Shown here piece after piece: positions 42,714 to 52,330 of a stretch of 64,000 bases of DNA. The stretch spans positions 1 to 64,000 of the forward strand of contig NZ_ANAY01000006.1 of the NCBI RefSeq assembly GCF_000340965.1, given 5' to 3'. Origin of the DNA: Nocardiopsis kunsanensis DSM 44524 (GTDB lineage: Bacteria > Actinomycetota > Actinomycetes > Streptosporangiales > Streptosporangiaceae). The notes beneath the pieces were generated by a model, which did no database searches, was not told the DNA's origin, and saw nothing but the letters and a program-made list of their open reading frames with translations. Position 1 is the stretch's first letter, and the number at the start of each line of letters is the position of its first letter. The position numbers and the translations under genes were made by a program.

Positions 42714-44252
42714 ATGTCTCAGAACCGACCGAACATCATCGTCGTACAGGCCGACCAGATGGCGGCCCAGGCCCTCGGTGCGTACGGGGATCAGGCGGCG
42801 AAGACCCCGAACATCGATGCCCTCGCCGATGAGGGGGCGGTGTTCGACCGCGCGTACTGTAACACCCCGTTGTGCGCGCCTTCGCGTGCGTCGATGATGA
42901 CCGGCCGTCTGCCCTCGGCGATCGGTTGTTACGACAACGGGGACGACTTCGCGGCCTCCGAACCGACCTTCGCCCACCGGCTGCGGGCATCCGGGTACCA
43001 CACGTCGCTGATCGGGAGGATGCACTTCATCGGGCCGGATCAGCAGCACGGTTTCGAGGAGAGGCTGACCACGGACGTCTACCCGGCCGACCTCGACATG
43101 GTTCCCGACTGGAACCGTCCTCTGGCGGACCGGCTCCAGTGGTACCACGACGCCGATGCCGTGTTCACCGCCGGTGTCTCGAAGGCCACGGTGCAGCAGG
43201 ACTTCGACGACGAGGTCGGTTTCCGGACCCTGCGTCACCTCAACGACAGGGTCCGGGCCAACCAGGCTGCCGGGGAGGACCTGCCCTTCCTGATGGTCAC
43301 CTCGTTCATCCACCCGCACGACCCGTACGAGCCGCCGCGTGAGCACTGGGACCGGTTCGCCGACGAGGCGATCCCCGATCCGGCCCACCCCGAGGTCCCC
43401 GACCCCGAGCAGGACCCGCACAGCCACCGCCTGCGGGCGATGAGCGGGTTCGACCGTCGGGAGCCCGGTATCGACGAGGTCCGCAGGGCCCGCCGTGCGT
43501 ACTACGCGGCGGTGAGCTACATCGACGACCACATCGGCCGCATCCGTGACCGCGTGGAGGAGCTCGGCCTCGCCGACAACACCGTCATCATCGTCACGAG
43601 CGACCACGGCGACATGCTGGGCGAGAAGGGCCTCTGGTACAAGATGTCCCCGTACGAGCAGTCCTCGCGGGTACCGATGATCGTGCACGGGCCCGAACAC
43701 CTGGTGCCCAGGGGCCGCTTCGCCAACACGGTCTGCCTGCTCGACCTGATGCCCACCCTGTTGGAACTGTCCGGGGCGCCTGGGGCGGGTGAACAGGACG
43801 GGCAGTCGTTGCTCGAGACCGCACGCCAGGAGCGCGCGGGCGAGGCCGGCCCCGAGGACCGCGGCATCGTGATCGAGTACCTCGCAGAAGGCACGTTCCG
43901 GCCCCAGCTGACGATGGTGCGGGGGCACCTGAAGTACGTCCTGTGCCCCGGCGATCCGGAGCAGCTCTTCGACCTGTCGGTGGACCCGGAGGAACTGCAG
44001 AACCGCGCGGCCGATCCCGAGTACGCGGAGACCGTCCGGAAGATGCGGGCAGAGCTCGAGGAGCAGTACGACCTCCCCAGCTTGGAGTCCGATGTGCTGA
44101 CGAGCCAGGAGAGCCGCCGTCTGGTCGCCGAGGCGCTGCAGAAGGGCCGGGTGAACCCTTGGGACTTCGTCCCCGAGCCTGAGCAGCGCTACGTGCGCGG
44201 CGACTTCTGGGGCGCGCTCGGCCACGGGAAGATCGCCGACCCCTCGAGGTGA
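42714..44252 (+). CDS. betC: Choline-sulfatase (Cys-type sulfatase)
   Basis: 512 residues from ATG 42714 with AAAGGA upstream. The metal site NIIVVQADQMAAQALG opens the protein; the sulfatase motif CAPSR has Cys54, the position known in choline sulfatases, and needs conversion to formylglycine. Further landmarks: TSDHGDMLGEKGLWYKMSPYEQSSRVP, cited in two parts (TSDHGDMLGEKGLW and YEQSSRVPMIVHGP), and a C-terminal tail NPWDFVPEPEQRYVRG typical of BetC, which helps tetramer formation. Cytoplasmic. It releases choline and sulfate; the neighbouring BCCT transporter probably supplies the substrate. Confidence 0.88.
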   Translation: MSQNRPNIIVVQADQMAAQALGAYGDQAAKTPNIDALADEGAVFDRAYCNTPLCAPSRASMMTGRLPSAIGCYDNGDDFAASEPTFAHRLRASGYHTSLIGRMHFIGPDQQHGFEERLTTDVYPADLDMVPDWNRPLADRLQWYHDADAVFTAGVSKATVQQDFDDEVGFRTLRHLNDRVRANQAAGEDLPFLMVTSFIHPHDPYEPPREHWDRFADEAIPDPAHPEVPDPEQDPHSHRLRAMSGFDRREPGIDEVRRARRAYYAAVSYIDDHIGRIRDRVEELGLADNTVIIVTSDHGDMLGEKGLWYKMSPYEQSSRVPMIVHGPEHLVPRGRFANTVCLLDLMPTLLELSGAPGAGEQDGQSLLETARQERAGEAGPEDRGIVIEYLAEGTFRPQLTMVRGHLKYVLCPGDPEQLFDLSVDPEELQNRAADPEYAETVRKMRAELEEQYDLPSLESDVLTSQESRRLVAEALQKGRVNPWDFVPEPEQRYVRGDFWGALGHGKIADPSR

Positions 44253-44257
44253 GTCCT

Positions 44258-44302
44258 GCGCCGGGTCGGGTCCGCTGCTTCGTTGCAGACCCGGCCCGGC
44301 GC
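44258..44302. terminator. Hairpin after the sulfatase gene
   Basis: Arms 44258-44272 and 44288-44302 pair over 15 bp with one mismatch, six bases after the stop codon. A strong terminator candidate. The remaining gap to 44597 contains the promoter of the lipase gene but no other visible feature. Confidence 0.55.
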
Positions 44303-44596
44303 CACGTGTGTGCACGGGTGCGCGCGGTGGGGACGGGGCGGCCGTTGCCGTGTCCGGCCGACGTTCCCCACCGCCGCATTACAAAAACCCGGATCCGCCG
44401 CTCGGGGTCGTGTTTTTCCCGTTCCACAGACCCTTGCGTGTCCACACAGGCCAACATAATATGCCGGTCGGCAGTAATTGCCCTCACAATTATCGGCCCT
44501 CGACCACTCAACGCGTACCACGCCGGCTCCCCCGTCGGCGTTGAGAACGCAACCCCCGCACATCCTCCAGTTCCCCCCGCTCGAACGGAGTCCCCC

Positions 44597-45385
44597 TTGG
44601 CCACCAGGCATGCCTTGTCGGCCGTATCCGGCCTGGCCCTCATCCCCCTGCTTTTCACCGCCCCCGCCGCCGCAGAAACCGCAGATATCAACTATGTCGC
44701 GCTCGGTGATTCCTACTCTTCCGGACTGGGAACCCGTGACTACGACGACTCGGCTTGCAAACGGGGGCCTGCGGCCTATCCGGAACTCTGGGCCGCGTCG
44801 AATGCGACCGCGTCCTACGATTTCGTCGCCTGTGCCGGCGCCACCACCGACGACGTCCTCGCCAACCAGATCTCCGCGCTGGAACAGGGCACCGACCTGG
44901 TCACCATCACCATCGGCGGCAACGACGTCGGGTTCGCCGACGTCATCACCACCTGTCGCACCGGCAGCAACGCCGACTGCGACGAGGTGGGTGAGGAAGC
45001 CGAGAACGAGGTCCGTGACGTGTTGCCCGGTCTCCTGGAGGAGACCTACACCGCCATCACCGAGGCCGCGCCCTCGGCGCAGGTCGTGGTTCTGGGCTAC
45101 CCGCGCCTGTTCGAGATGGGCTCGTGCGGCTTCGGCAGTATCGGCGAGCCCAAACGCGAGAGGCTGAACCAGATGGCCGACACCCTCGGGGACGCCATCG
45201 CCGACCACGCCACCGCGGCCGGGCTGACCCACGTCGACGTCCGCGACAACTTCGACGGCCACGGGGTCTGCGCGGACGATCCCTGGCTCAACGGCACGAC
45301 CGTGCCCCTCGACGAGTCCTACCACCCCAACGACGCCGGCCACGCCGAGGGTTACCTGCCCGCTCTGACCGGGGCCCTCGCCTGA
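44597..45385 (+). CDS. Secreted SGNH/GDSL-family lipase/esterase
   Basis: 262 residues from TTG 44597 with GGAG six bases before it. A Sec signal ends after TAPAAA (about residue 26). The SGNH blocks are present: ALGDSYSSG (catalytic Ser, block I), CAGATTDD, TIGGNDVGF (block III), and ESYHPNDAGH (catalytic His, block V). Six Cys after the signal suggest three disulfides, as in the Streptomyces lipases. It hydrolyses esters outside the cell. Separate transcription unit, closed by a long inverted repeat. Confidence 0.9.
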   Translation: MATRHALSAVSGLALIPLLFTAPAAAETADINYVALGDSYSSGLGTRDYDDSACKRGPAAYPELWAASNATASYDFVACAGATTDDVLANQISALEQGTDLVTITIGGNDVGFADVITTCRTGSNADCDEVGEEAENEVRDVLPGLLEETYTAITEAAPSAQVVVLGYPRLFEMGSCGFGSIGEPKRERLNQMADTLGDAIADHATAAGLTHVDVRDNFDGHGVCADDPWLNGTTVPLDESYHPNDAGHAEGYLPALTGALA

Positions 45386-45400
45386 CCCTCCCCTGGAAGG

Positions 45401-45450
45401 CCCTCCCGCTCGCACGGGTGTCCGTGTGCACGCCCGTGCGAGCGGGAGGG
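45401..45450. terminator. Perfect 18-bp inverted repeat between convergent genes
   Basis: Arms 45401-45418 and 45433-45450 are exact complements with a 14-base loop. It lies between the lipase (plus) and ureG (minus) and should end both transcripts. Confidence 0.75.
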
Positions 45451-45527
45451 GCCGGTGGCGCTCGGCCCCACCGGCCCCACGCAACAGGGATCCGGTCCGG
45501 ACCGGTACGCGGTCTTCGCGTGCGGAG

Positions 45528-46268
45528 CTACACGTGGCTGTGGAGGTAGCCGCCCTCCTCGTCCGCGTGGAAGTGCGGGGCCATGGGCCCGGGGTCGGTG
45601 GGAACGTGGGTGCCGGAGAGGTGCCGGCGGTGGAGGCCGCGCACCCACTCGCACAGCTGCTCGACCGTGCCCCAGCGCTTCCCCGAGAGTGCCAGCACCG
45701 GGGCGCCCTCCCGGGCACGTGTGGCGTCATCGACCATCTGCGGGACATCGACGCCGACATGGTCGGCCAGGTCGACCTTGTTGACGACCACCAGGTCCGC
45801 GCGTCCGATACCCGGTCCCCCCTTGCGTGCCACGTCGCCGCCGCCGGCCACGTCGAGGACGAAGAGCTGCGCGTCCACGAGCGATGGCGAGAACGTGGCG
45901 GTGAGGTTGTCCCCACCGGACTCGACCAGGACGATGTCCAGCGGAGCGAAGTCCTGTTCCAGGTCCTCGACGGCGAGCAGGTTCATGGTGACGTCGTCAC
46001 GGATGGCGGTGTGCGGGCAGGCTCCGGTTTCGACGGCGCGGATCCGCTCTTCCGGCAGCACCCCCTCGGCCTTGAGGAAGCGTGCGTCCTCGTCGGTGTA
46101 GATGTCGTTGGTGACGACCCCGATGCGCATCTCCTCGGACAGCGCCCGGCACAGCGCGGCGATCACCGAGCTCTTGCCCGTGCCGACCGGCCCGGCCACC
46201 CCCAGGCGCAACGACCGGGCCCCCGGTGTGTCGGTGCCCTGTTCCTCGACGGTGTTCTCGCTGCCCAT
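45528..46268 (-). CDS. ureG: Urease accessory GTPase UreG
   Basis: 246 residues from ATG 46268. The P-loop GPVGTGKSS is at 26-34; [20 protein letters not shown] and [12 protein letters not shown] follow as in all UreG proteins. The C-terminus is His-rich ([14 protein letters not shown]), which may bind nickel and compensate for the missing UreE. It uses GTP to deliver nickel to urease with UreD and UreF. Last gene of the urease operon, 63 bases after ureD. Confidence 0.95.
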   Translation of the reverse strand: MGSENTVEEQGTDTPGARSLRLGVAGPVGTGKSSVIAALCRALSEEMRIGVVTNDIYTDEDARFLKAEGVLPEERIRAVETGACPHTAIRDDVTMNLLAVEDLEQDFAPLDIVLVESGGDNLTATFSPSLVDAQLFVLDVAGGGDVARKGGPGIGRADLVVVNKVDLADHVGVDVPQMVDDATRAREGAPVLALSGKRWGTVEQLCEWVRGLHRRHLSGTHVPTDPGPMAPHFHADEEGGYLHSHV

Positions 46269-46331
46269 GGTTCTCCTGTTCGTACTCGGTGGTGTTGCTC
46301 GGCTCCGGGGGCCGGGAGAGCACCTTTTCGC

Positions 46332-47150
46332 CTACGGGTCCCCGTCCCGGTCCGGGGACCACGGCGGCCCCAGCATTTCCAGAGCAGCCGAGGTGGAGCG
46401 GCTGACGGCGAGGTTGTCCCGTCCCACCGAGCTGATCTGGACGGTGTCGGGGGCGATCCCCATGAGCGCCGTGGACCCGTCGACGACGTCGGAACGCGTC
46501 CCCGGCGCCGCGGTGCCCGTGCCGATGGTGCTGCCGGGGTCCACCACCAGGGTGTTGCCCACGCATCCGGCGGTACCGGCCACTGCGGGGGTGTCCCATC
46601 CGGTGTGCCGTGCGCCGATGCGCAACTCCTGGTCGTAGAGGGCCCCGCCCCCGCGGGTGGCGCGCACCCGTTGGGCGAGGGTGCCCGGCCGTTCACCGTG
46701 CCGTCCCGCGATGAGTTCCTCACGCAGCAGGAAACGCGCGCTCCCGGCCAGTCGCACGCGCGTCTCCTGCCGGTGATCGCAGCCGCGTGCGGCGATCACC
46801 GGTTCCGGGAGCCAGATGAAGGTGGCCCCTTCACCGACCCTGACGTCGATCGACATCAGGGACCGGCCCCCGGTCGTCCCCGGAAGCGCCAGGGTCGCGG
46901 AGATCTCGTTGAGCACCAGCGAGGCGCCGTCGCCGATGACCACGTCGAGGTGCAGCCGGTCACCGCCGAGCGGGCCCGCCGTGCCCGAGGACAGTGAGAC
47001 GCGGGCGACCTCTCCCCGGCTGTGGGCCCAGGGTTCGAAGCCCTTGGCATGGGTGGGCCGAAGTACCAGCTGGCCCTCCGACCGCAGGCGGCTCAGCCGG
47101 TTGACGCCCCGCCCGTCGAGCTCACAGGTCAGCGCTGCCGACGCGGTCAT
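46332..47150 (-). CDS. ureD: Urease accessory protein UreD (UreH)
   Basis: 272 residues from ATG 47150 (an upstream GTG would add 21 unlikely residues). It has the UreD pattern: RLRSEGQLVLRPTHA near the start, GGDRLHLDVVIGDGASLVL, then WLPEPVIAARGCDHRQETRV, cited in part, and a conserved RDNLAVSRST end. UreD scaffolds UreF-UreG on the apo-urease for nickel insertion. It lies 52 bases downstream of ureF. Order F-D-G differs from the common F-G-D of Streptomyces-like operons. Confidence 0.9.
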   Translation of the reverse strand: MTASAALTCELDGRGVNRLSRLRSEGQLVLRPTHAKGFEPWAHSRGEVARVSLSSGTAGPLGGDRLHLDVVIGDGASLVLNEISATLALPGTTGGRSLMSIDVRVGEGATFIWLPEPVIAARGCDHRQETRVRLAGSARFLLREELIAGRHGERPGTLAQRVRATRGGGALYDQELRIGARHTGWDTPAVAGTAGCVGNTLVVDPGSTIGTGTAAPGTRSDVVDGSTALMGIAPDTVQISSVGRDNLAVSRSTSAALEMLGPPWSPDRDGDP

Positions 47151-47202
47151 CCATGACGGTGACGTCCTCGTCCCCCGTGCACTTGGCGGAGGGGCCTGGG
47201 TG

Positions 47203-47910
47203 TCAGGACGCAAAGAGCCTCGTCTCGTGGGTCTCGTGGTCTTCGGCCAGGTGGTCCGACAACGGGGCGCCGTAGGAAGGCAGGTCCTCCGGGTGGTCCA
47301 GGGCCCGGCCGGCGGCGTCCTCGGCGATCTCGTCGAGGAGGCCGCGCAGTTCGGCGATGGTCCGGTAAGCGTCGAACGGGTCGGCGCTCATCAGCTTCAC
47401 CACCGCCGAGGACGGGCCGGAAACGCTCTCGTGGAGTACGCCCCGGGCGGCATCGACCGGGGTGAGGCCCAGCATCGCCGCTCCCGCCCCGAAAGCCACC
47501 GGGTGGTTGGGGCCCTGCTGCATCCGCTGCTGCAGCGGATGCGGGTTCACGGCCTTCAGAGCGCGCAACAGTTGGCGTCCCAGGGCATGGGAGACCCTCC
47601 GCAGCGCGGGCGAAGGGGTGCGGGCGTCCAGCTCTGTGTCGAGCACCGCCAACCGGGTCAGGGTCTGTTGTTCCTCGCCTGGTTCCGCGTCGGCCCCCGC
47701 TCCCCGGAGGGCCGCACAGGCGGCCGCGGCGAAGGCGGCGTTCGTCGCGCCTGTCGTCGTCGCACGCCCGGTGAGGAAGCGCCCGAGGTCCGCTGTGTCA
47801 CGGACCCTGCCGGTGCGGACGGCCGCCTCGAGGCCACCGGAGTGGGCGTACCCGCCGGCGGGCAGGCGCCCGTCGGCGAGCAGCAGCAACCCCGCCGTGC
47901 CGTGTGTCAT
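47203..47910 (-). CDS. ureF: Urease accessory protein UreF
   Basis: 235 residues from ATG 47910. UreF landmarks: LLLLADGRLPAGGYAHSGGLEAAV at the start, cited in part (LPAGGYAHSGGLE), and a helical body with HPVAFGAGAAMLGL and a SADPFDAY end. UreF regulates UreG GTPase activity in the nickel-delivery complex. It begins 40 bases after ureC. Confidence 0.92.
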   Translation of the reverse strand: MTHGTAGLLLLADGRLPAGGYAHSGGLEAAVRTGRVRDTADLGRFLTGRATTTGATNAAFAAAACAALRGAGADAEPGEEQQTLTRLAVLDTELDARTPSPALRRVSHALGRQLLRALKAVNPHPLQQRMQQGPNHPVAFGAGAAMLGLTPVDAARGVLHESVSGPSSAVVKLMSADPFDAYRTIAELRGLLDEIAEDAAGRALDHPEDLPSYGAPLSDHLAEDHETHETRLFAS

Positions 47911-47950
47911 CCCGTACGGCCTCCGTCCTCTCCTCGCAGCCGGCACCGGT

Positions 47951-49660
47951 TCAGAACAGGTAGTAGCGCTGTCCCATCGGGACCTCGGAGGTCGGCCGGT
48001 GCTCGACGAGCTCACCGTCGACGGTCACCCCGTAGGTGTCCGGGTTCACCGAGATCTCCGGCAGCGCGGTGTTCTCCGGCATGTCCGCCTTCGTGCGGCC
48101 GCGGACGGACTCCACGGCGACCATCCGGCGGTCGATGTCGAGTTTTTCCGGCAGACCCGCGTCGAGAGCGGCCTGGGACACGAACGCCACCGAGGTGGAT
48201 GCGGCCGCGCGGGTGTGGTCGTTGAAACCGCCGCGCGGCATGACCGGCTGCGGGGTGGGCACAGAGGCGTTGGGGTCGCCCAGCGCGGCCGAGGCGGCCA
48301 TGCCGCCCTTGACGACCACCTGCGGACGCATGCCGAACAGCGCCGGTTGCCACAGCACCACGTCGGCCATCTTGCCGACCTCGACCGAACCGATGTGCGG
48401 CTCCAGGCCGTGGGCCACTGCCGGGCAGATCGTGTACTTGGCGACGTACCGGCGGGCCCTGTGGTTGTCCGCGTGGCCGTCCCCGGGCAGGGCCCCGCGC
48501 AGTTCCTTCATCCGGTGGGCGGTCTGCCAGGTGCGGGAGACGACCTCTCCGATGCGGCCCATGGCCTGGGCGTCGGAGGAGAAGATCGAGAGCGCGCCGA
48601 TGTCCTGCAGGACGTCCTCGGCGGCGATCGTGCCGGCACGCACGCGGGACTCCGCGAAGGCCAGGTCGTTGGGCACCTGCGGGTTCAGGTGATGGGCCGC
48701 CATCACCATGTCCAGGTGTTCGTCGACCGTGTTGACTGTGAAGGGGCGCGTCGGGTTGGTCGATGCCGGGAGTACGTTGGGGTCACCGGCGATCCGGATG
48801 ATGTCGGGAGCGTGGCCGCCACCTGCACCTTCGGTGTGGTACGAGTGGAACGTCCGGCCGTCGACCGCGCGCCTGAGGTCCTCGACGAACCCGGCCTCGT
48901 TGAGCGTGTCCGAGTGGATGGCGACCTGGATGCCGGAGTCGTCGGCGGTGCGCAGGGCGGCGTCGACGACGGCCGGGGTGGCGCCCCAGTCCTCATGGAC
49001 CTTCAGTCCGCCCGCGCCGGCACGGAGCTGTTCCCAGTGCGCCTCCTGGGAGACGGTGTTGCCGAGGCCGAGCATCAGGTAGTTCACCGGCCACGGGTCC
49101 ATGGCTTCGAACATGCGGTGCAGCCACCACTGGCCCGGTGTCGCCAACGTCGCCTTGGACCCTTCGAAGGGCCCCGTACCGCCACCGACCACCGTGGTGG
49201 TGCCGGTCTGGAGCGCGACGCGGAACATGTCGGGCCCCACGTAGTGCACGTGGGTGTCGATGGCGCCGGCGGTCATGATCATGCCGTTCCCGGCCATGAC
49301 CTCCGTGGAGGGGCCGATCACCAGGGCGGGGTCGACGCCGTCCATGATGTCCGGGTTTCCGGCCTTGCCGATGCCGCAGATGCGACCGTCCCGGACCCCG
49401 ACATCGGCCTTGACCACACCCCAGTGGTCCAGGACCACCGCACCGGTGACGACCAGGTCCGGGGTGCCGTCGGCCCGGGTGGCGGCGGACTGTCCCATCG
49501 ATTCACGGATGGTCTTCCCGCCGCCGAAGACGACCTCGTCACCGCCTGCGCAACGGTCCTCCTCGACCTCGATCGTCAGGTTGGTGTCGGCCAGGCGTAC
49601 ACGGTCCCCGGCGGTCGGGCCGTAGGACGAGGTGTACTCGGCACGTGAGATCTCAGCCAT
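47951..49660 (-). CDS. ureC: Urease alpha subunit UreC
   Basis: 569 residues from ATG 49660. Nickel ligands and active site are visible: THVHY, the carbamylated Lys in [21 protein letters not shown], and SSDAQAMGR. The mobile flap reads [10 protein letters not shown], so residue 322 is Ala where most ureases have Cys; the catalytic His after it is kept. Loss of that Cys lowers but does not abolish activity in studied enzymes. The start overlaps ureB by eight bases. It hydrolyses urea to ammonia and carbamate as part of the (UreABC)3 complex in the cytoplasm. Confidence 0.96.
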   Translation of the reverse strand: MAEISRAEYTSSYGPTAGDRVRLADTNLTIEVEEDRCAGGDEVVFGGGKTIRESMGQSAATRADGTPDLVVTGAVVLDHWGVVKADVGVRDGRICGIGKAGNPDIMDGVDPALVIGPSTEVMAGNGMIMTAGAIDTHVHYVGPDMFRVALQTGTTTVVGGGTGPFEGSKATLATPGQWWLHRMFEAMDPWPVNYLMLGLGNTVSQEAHWEQLRAGAGGLKVHEDWGATPAVVDAALRTADDSGIQVAIHSDTLNEAGFVEDLRRAVDGRTFHSYHTEGAGGGHAPDIIRIAGDPNVLPASTNPTRPFTVNTVDEHLDMVMAAHHLNPQVPNDLAFAESRVRAGTIAAEDVLQDIGALSIFSSDAQAMGRIGEVVSRTWQTAHRMKELRGALPGDGHADNHRARRYVAKYTICPAVAHGLEPHIGSVEVGKMADVVLWQPALFGMRPQVVVKGGMAASAALGDPNASVPTPQPVMPRGGFNDHTRAAASTSVAFVSQAALDAGLPEKLDIDRRMVAVESVRGRTKADMPENTALPEISVNPDTYGVTVDGELVEHRPTSEVPMGQRYYLF

Positions 49661-50180
49661 CCAGCTCTCCTCCGCACAGGCCCCGGAGGCCTGGAACGAT
49701 ACGGCGCCCGCGGAGCGGGACCAGCTCCACTTCGACGACGGCTCCTGGTTCGAAGCGCGTCGCACCTCCGGAGAGCACGTTCAGTCGGCGTCCCCAGGCC
49801 GCGTCACGATCGAAGTCGAGGGCGGCGTTGGCCTCGGCGAAGTGGTAGTGGCTCCCGACCTGGATCGGGCGGTCGGAAGTGTTCGAGACCCGGACCTCGG
49901 TGACCTCCCGGCCCCGGTTGATGGTCACCGGGTCGTCCTGGAGCAGCAGTTCGCCCGGGATGATGCCGGCTCTTCTCGTGTCCTCGGCTGTGTCCTCACG
50001 CAACGGCGCCTGGCGCATGCCCGTACCGGGGCGCCGCGGTTCCGAGGGGCCGGAGTACCCCGTCGAGTGGGAGCGGTCGGCGTCCGAACCGAAACTCCTG
50101 CGTTCCGGGGCGTCCTTCCGGGGGTAGTCACGGCCCGGTGCGTCGGAGGGGTGCTGCCGGTTCTGGTGTGCGTCGCTCAT
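49653..50180 (-). CDS. ureB: Urease beta subunit UreB with N-terminal extension
   Basis: 175 residues from ATG 50180, overlapping the ureA stop (ATGA). The usual subunit begins near residue 72 ([14 protein letters not shown]), followed by [19 protein letters not shown] and [14 protein letters not shown]. The first ~70 residues are polar, rich in Arg, Ser, Asp and Pro, and probably disordered; typical UreB proteins have little or none of this. Downstream ureC overlaps it. Confidence 0.93.
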   Translation of the reverse strand: MSDAHQNRQHPSDAPGRDYPRKDAPERRSFGSDADRSHSTGYSGPSEPRRPGTGMRQAPLREDTAEDTRRAGIIPGELLLQDDPVTINRGREVTEVRVSNTSDRPIQVGSHYHFAEANAALDFDRDAAWGRRLNVLSGGATRFEPGAVVEVELVPLRGRRIVPGLRGLCGGELDG

Positions 50181-50479
50181 GGGATCGGTCCCGTCACGGT
50201 CACGAGCTTCGTGCCATCGGGGAAGGTGGCCTCGATCTGCACCTGGGCCAGCATTTCCGGCACTCCGTCCATCACATCTTCACGGCCCAGCACTGTGCGG
50301 CCGTACTCCATCAGGTCGGCCACCGACCGGCCGTCGCGGGCGCCCTCGTACAGTGCCGATGAGATGACGGCCGTCGCTTCGGGAAGGTTGAGCCGCAGGC
50401 CTCTCCCCCGCCGTTCCCACGCCAATCTACTGGCCGTATAAACCATGAGGCTCTCCTGCTCATGGAGGGCAAGAAACAC
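50177..50479 (-). CDS. ureA: Urease gamma subunit UreA
   Basis: 100 residues if started at GTG 50479, which has a near-perfect GAGGAGG site five bases upstream and gives the standard family length. The frame is open further, but the extra residues are unlike UreA. Motifs: [21 protein letters not shown], cited in part, [10 protein letters not shown], and [12 protein letters not shown] near the end. First gene of the operon. Confidence 0.93.
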   Translation of the reverse strand: MFLALHEQESLMVYTASRLAWERRGRGLRLNLPEATAVISSALYEGARDGRSVADLMEYGRTVLGREDVMDGVPEMLAQVQIEATFPDGTKLVTVTGPIP

Positions 50480-50917
50480 GGTTTCCTCCTCGACGAAGTG
50501 CAGCACGGAAACGACCCGGGACGCCCCGGAATTCCTATACGAACCGGACCCCAGAACTCGGGACACGAACCAGCCGCACCGGTCATTCTTCTGAGCCCCT
50601 CTCGACTCTTCGAGCATAGAGACCTCTCCCGCGCAGACAGCACAGACATGCCCACCGAACTCCAATTTCCACCCGCGCAGGATCCACCCTCGATGATACG
50701 GATACCGTTCTTTCGCACCCCGATACCGACATCACCGACACAACAGAACCAGACATCAATCGCATGCACAATAAGAGTACTTCATACAAGGTTTTCTCAC
50801 CCAGAATGCACAGGAACCACCCGGAACCAACTGCACTGAAATTACCGGGGGCAGCGTCGCTTTCGTACAGTAAGTGCATGGCTTTCACACTTGCCCGGAA
50901 TGTACAATGGGGCGAGA
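50480..50917. other. Divergent promoter region, ureA and Fur-family gene
   Basis: About 440 bases, relatively AT-rich. It should carry the urease promoter (minus) and the regulator promoter (plus). A pair of AAGTG/CACTT arms around 50867-50887 lies 30-50 bases ahead of the regulator start. No gene is recognised. Confidence 0.35.
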
Positions 50918-51388
50918 ATGCAACCACACGCCCCCCACCACCAGGACACCGAAGCGCTCGTCGCGCAGGCCGTCGCTCGCCTGCGCGTAGCAGGCGAGCG
51001 GATCACGCCTGCACGGCGTGACATGCTCACGGTGCTGGCCGGTTCCCCGGAGCATCTGAGCGCGGACGAGGTCGTCAGCCGCATGACCGATTCCCGTCAG
51101 ACCGGTACGGCCCACCGGACCACGGTCTACAGGACCTTGGAACGGTTCGCCGCAGCCGGGATCGTCGTGCACCAGCGCCTGCCCGGTGGAGCCACCGGCT
51201 ACCACCTGAGAACCGACAGCCACCTGCACGGCCACTGTGTCGGGTGTCAGGCCGTGGTGGCGCTGCCCACCGAGGTGCTCGAGGAGATCGCCCCGGCCCG
51301 GGAACGGATGAGAGCGACCTCCGGCTTCGAGATCGACCTGCACGGCAGCACCCTGCTCGGACGATGCGGAGACTGCCGGGGAAGGTAG
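50918..51388 (+). CDS. Fur-family metalloregulator
   Basis: 156 residues from ATG 50918. The winged helix is at about 20-90 (RITPARRDMLTVLAGS, then HRTTVYRTLERFAAAGIV). The His-rich segment SHLHGHCVGC and two CxxC pairs (Cys107/Cys110 and Cys150/Cys153) form the structural zinc site of Fur/Zur/Nur proteins. Which metal it senses cannot be told; the neighbours (urease, which needs nickel, and a FecCD-type importer) allow iron, zinc or nickel. It converges on the ABC ATPase gene. Confidence 0.87.
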   Translation: MQPHAPHHQDTEALVAQAVARLRVAGERITPARRDMLTVLAGSPEHLSADEVVSRMTDSRQTGTAHRTTVYRTLERFAAAGIVVHQRLPGGATGYHLRTDSHLHGHCVGCQAVVALPTEVLEEIAPARERMRATSGFEIDLHGSTLLGRCGDCRGR

Positions 51389-51493
51389 TCCGGCGGTGAT
51401 GCCGGCACGGGTCCCCGGCGCCTGCGCCGGCGGCCGTCGAACTCCCCGACTCGGGCGGCCCCGTACACAGGAACCTCCCGCGGCCGACCGGAA

Positions 51494-52324
51494 TCATGTG
51501 TCGTCTCCTGCCCCCTCGGGGCGACGGAAGAGCAACTGTGGAACCTCGTCGTAGGCTGCTGTCCGTTCCGCCCCCACCCCGTAGAGGGCCCCGATCAACT
51601 CGGGCTGCAGGACTTCCCGGGCCTCGCCGTCCGCGCGCACCCTGCCCCGGTCCAGCAGCACCAGGCGGTCACAGTACCGAGCCGCGAGGTTGAGATCGTG
51701 CAGGACCACCACCGCGGTCATCCCCAAACTCCGCACCAGATCGAGGACCTGGTGTTGATAGCCGATGTCGAGGTGATTGGTGGGCTCGTCCAGCAGCAGG
51801 CAGTCGGCTTCCTGCACCAGGGCTCGGGCGATCAGGACCCGCTGCTTCTCCCCACCGGAGAGTTCGGACACCTCGCGGTGCGCCAGCCCCAGGGCCCCGA
51901 CCTTCTCCAACGCAGCGGCGGCGATCGCATCGTCCCGTGAACTGCGGCGGGAGAACATACCCAGATGCGGTGTGCGGCCGAGGAGGGCCATGTCCGCGAC
52001 GGAGAGCATCAACTCGCTCTGCGGTTCCTGCACCACCACCGCGATACGTTGCGCGATCTGTCGGGGGTTCAACTGCTCCAGTGGCCGGCCGTCGAACATG
52101 ACGGTCCCCTCCAGCGGACGCAGGGCGCCGAACAGGGTTCGCAACAGTGTGGTCTTACCACCGCCGTTCGGCCCGAGCAGCCCGAGGAGCTCGCCGCGGC
52201 GTACCTGGAGGTCCACCCCGGTCAGTACGGGCCTCCTTCCGTAGGAATGGCCGATGCCGCGTGCTGCGAGCAAGGGGTGGGGACTTCTCTCCCCCACTGC
52301 GGGCGCGGAAAGGATCTGTGTCAT
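51494..52324 (-). CDS. ABC transporter ATP-binding protein, FecE/HmuV type
   Basis: 276 residues from ATG 52324. Walker A GPNGGGKTT is at 51-59, the signature LSGGE at 154-158, Walker B LLLDEP at 175-180, with the switch His in VVVLHDLNLA. FecE/BtuD-type ATPases power uptake of iron-siderophore, haem or cobalamin. Last gene of the importer operon, six bases after the binding protein. Confidence 0.92.
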   Translation of the reverse strand: MTQILSAPAVGERSPHPLLAARGIGHSYGRRPVLTGVDLQVRRGELLGLLGPNGGGKTTLLRTLFGALRPLEGTVMFDGRPLEQLNPRQIAQRIAVVVQEPQSELMLSVADMALLGRTPHLGMFSRRSSRDDAIAAAALEKVGALGLAHREVSELSGGEKQRVLIARALVQEADCLLLDEPTNHLDIGYQHQVLDLVRSLGMTAVVVLHDLNLAARYCDRLVLLDRGRVRADGEAREVLQPELIGALYGVGAERTAAYDEVPQLLFRRPEGAGDDT

Positions 52325-52330
52325 CGCGGC

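Noticed and set aside
45426-46997. A 523-codon plus-strand frame over ureG and ureD
   Set aside because: UreG and UreD motifs on the minus strand are unambiguous.
47462-49648. A 728-codon open frame on the plus strand
   Set aside because: It is the antisense of ureC and ureF, whose motifs are complete; such shadows are expected in GC-rich DNA.
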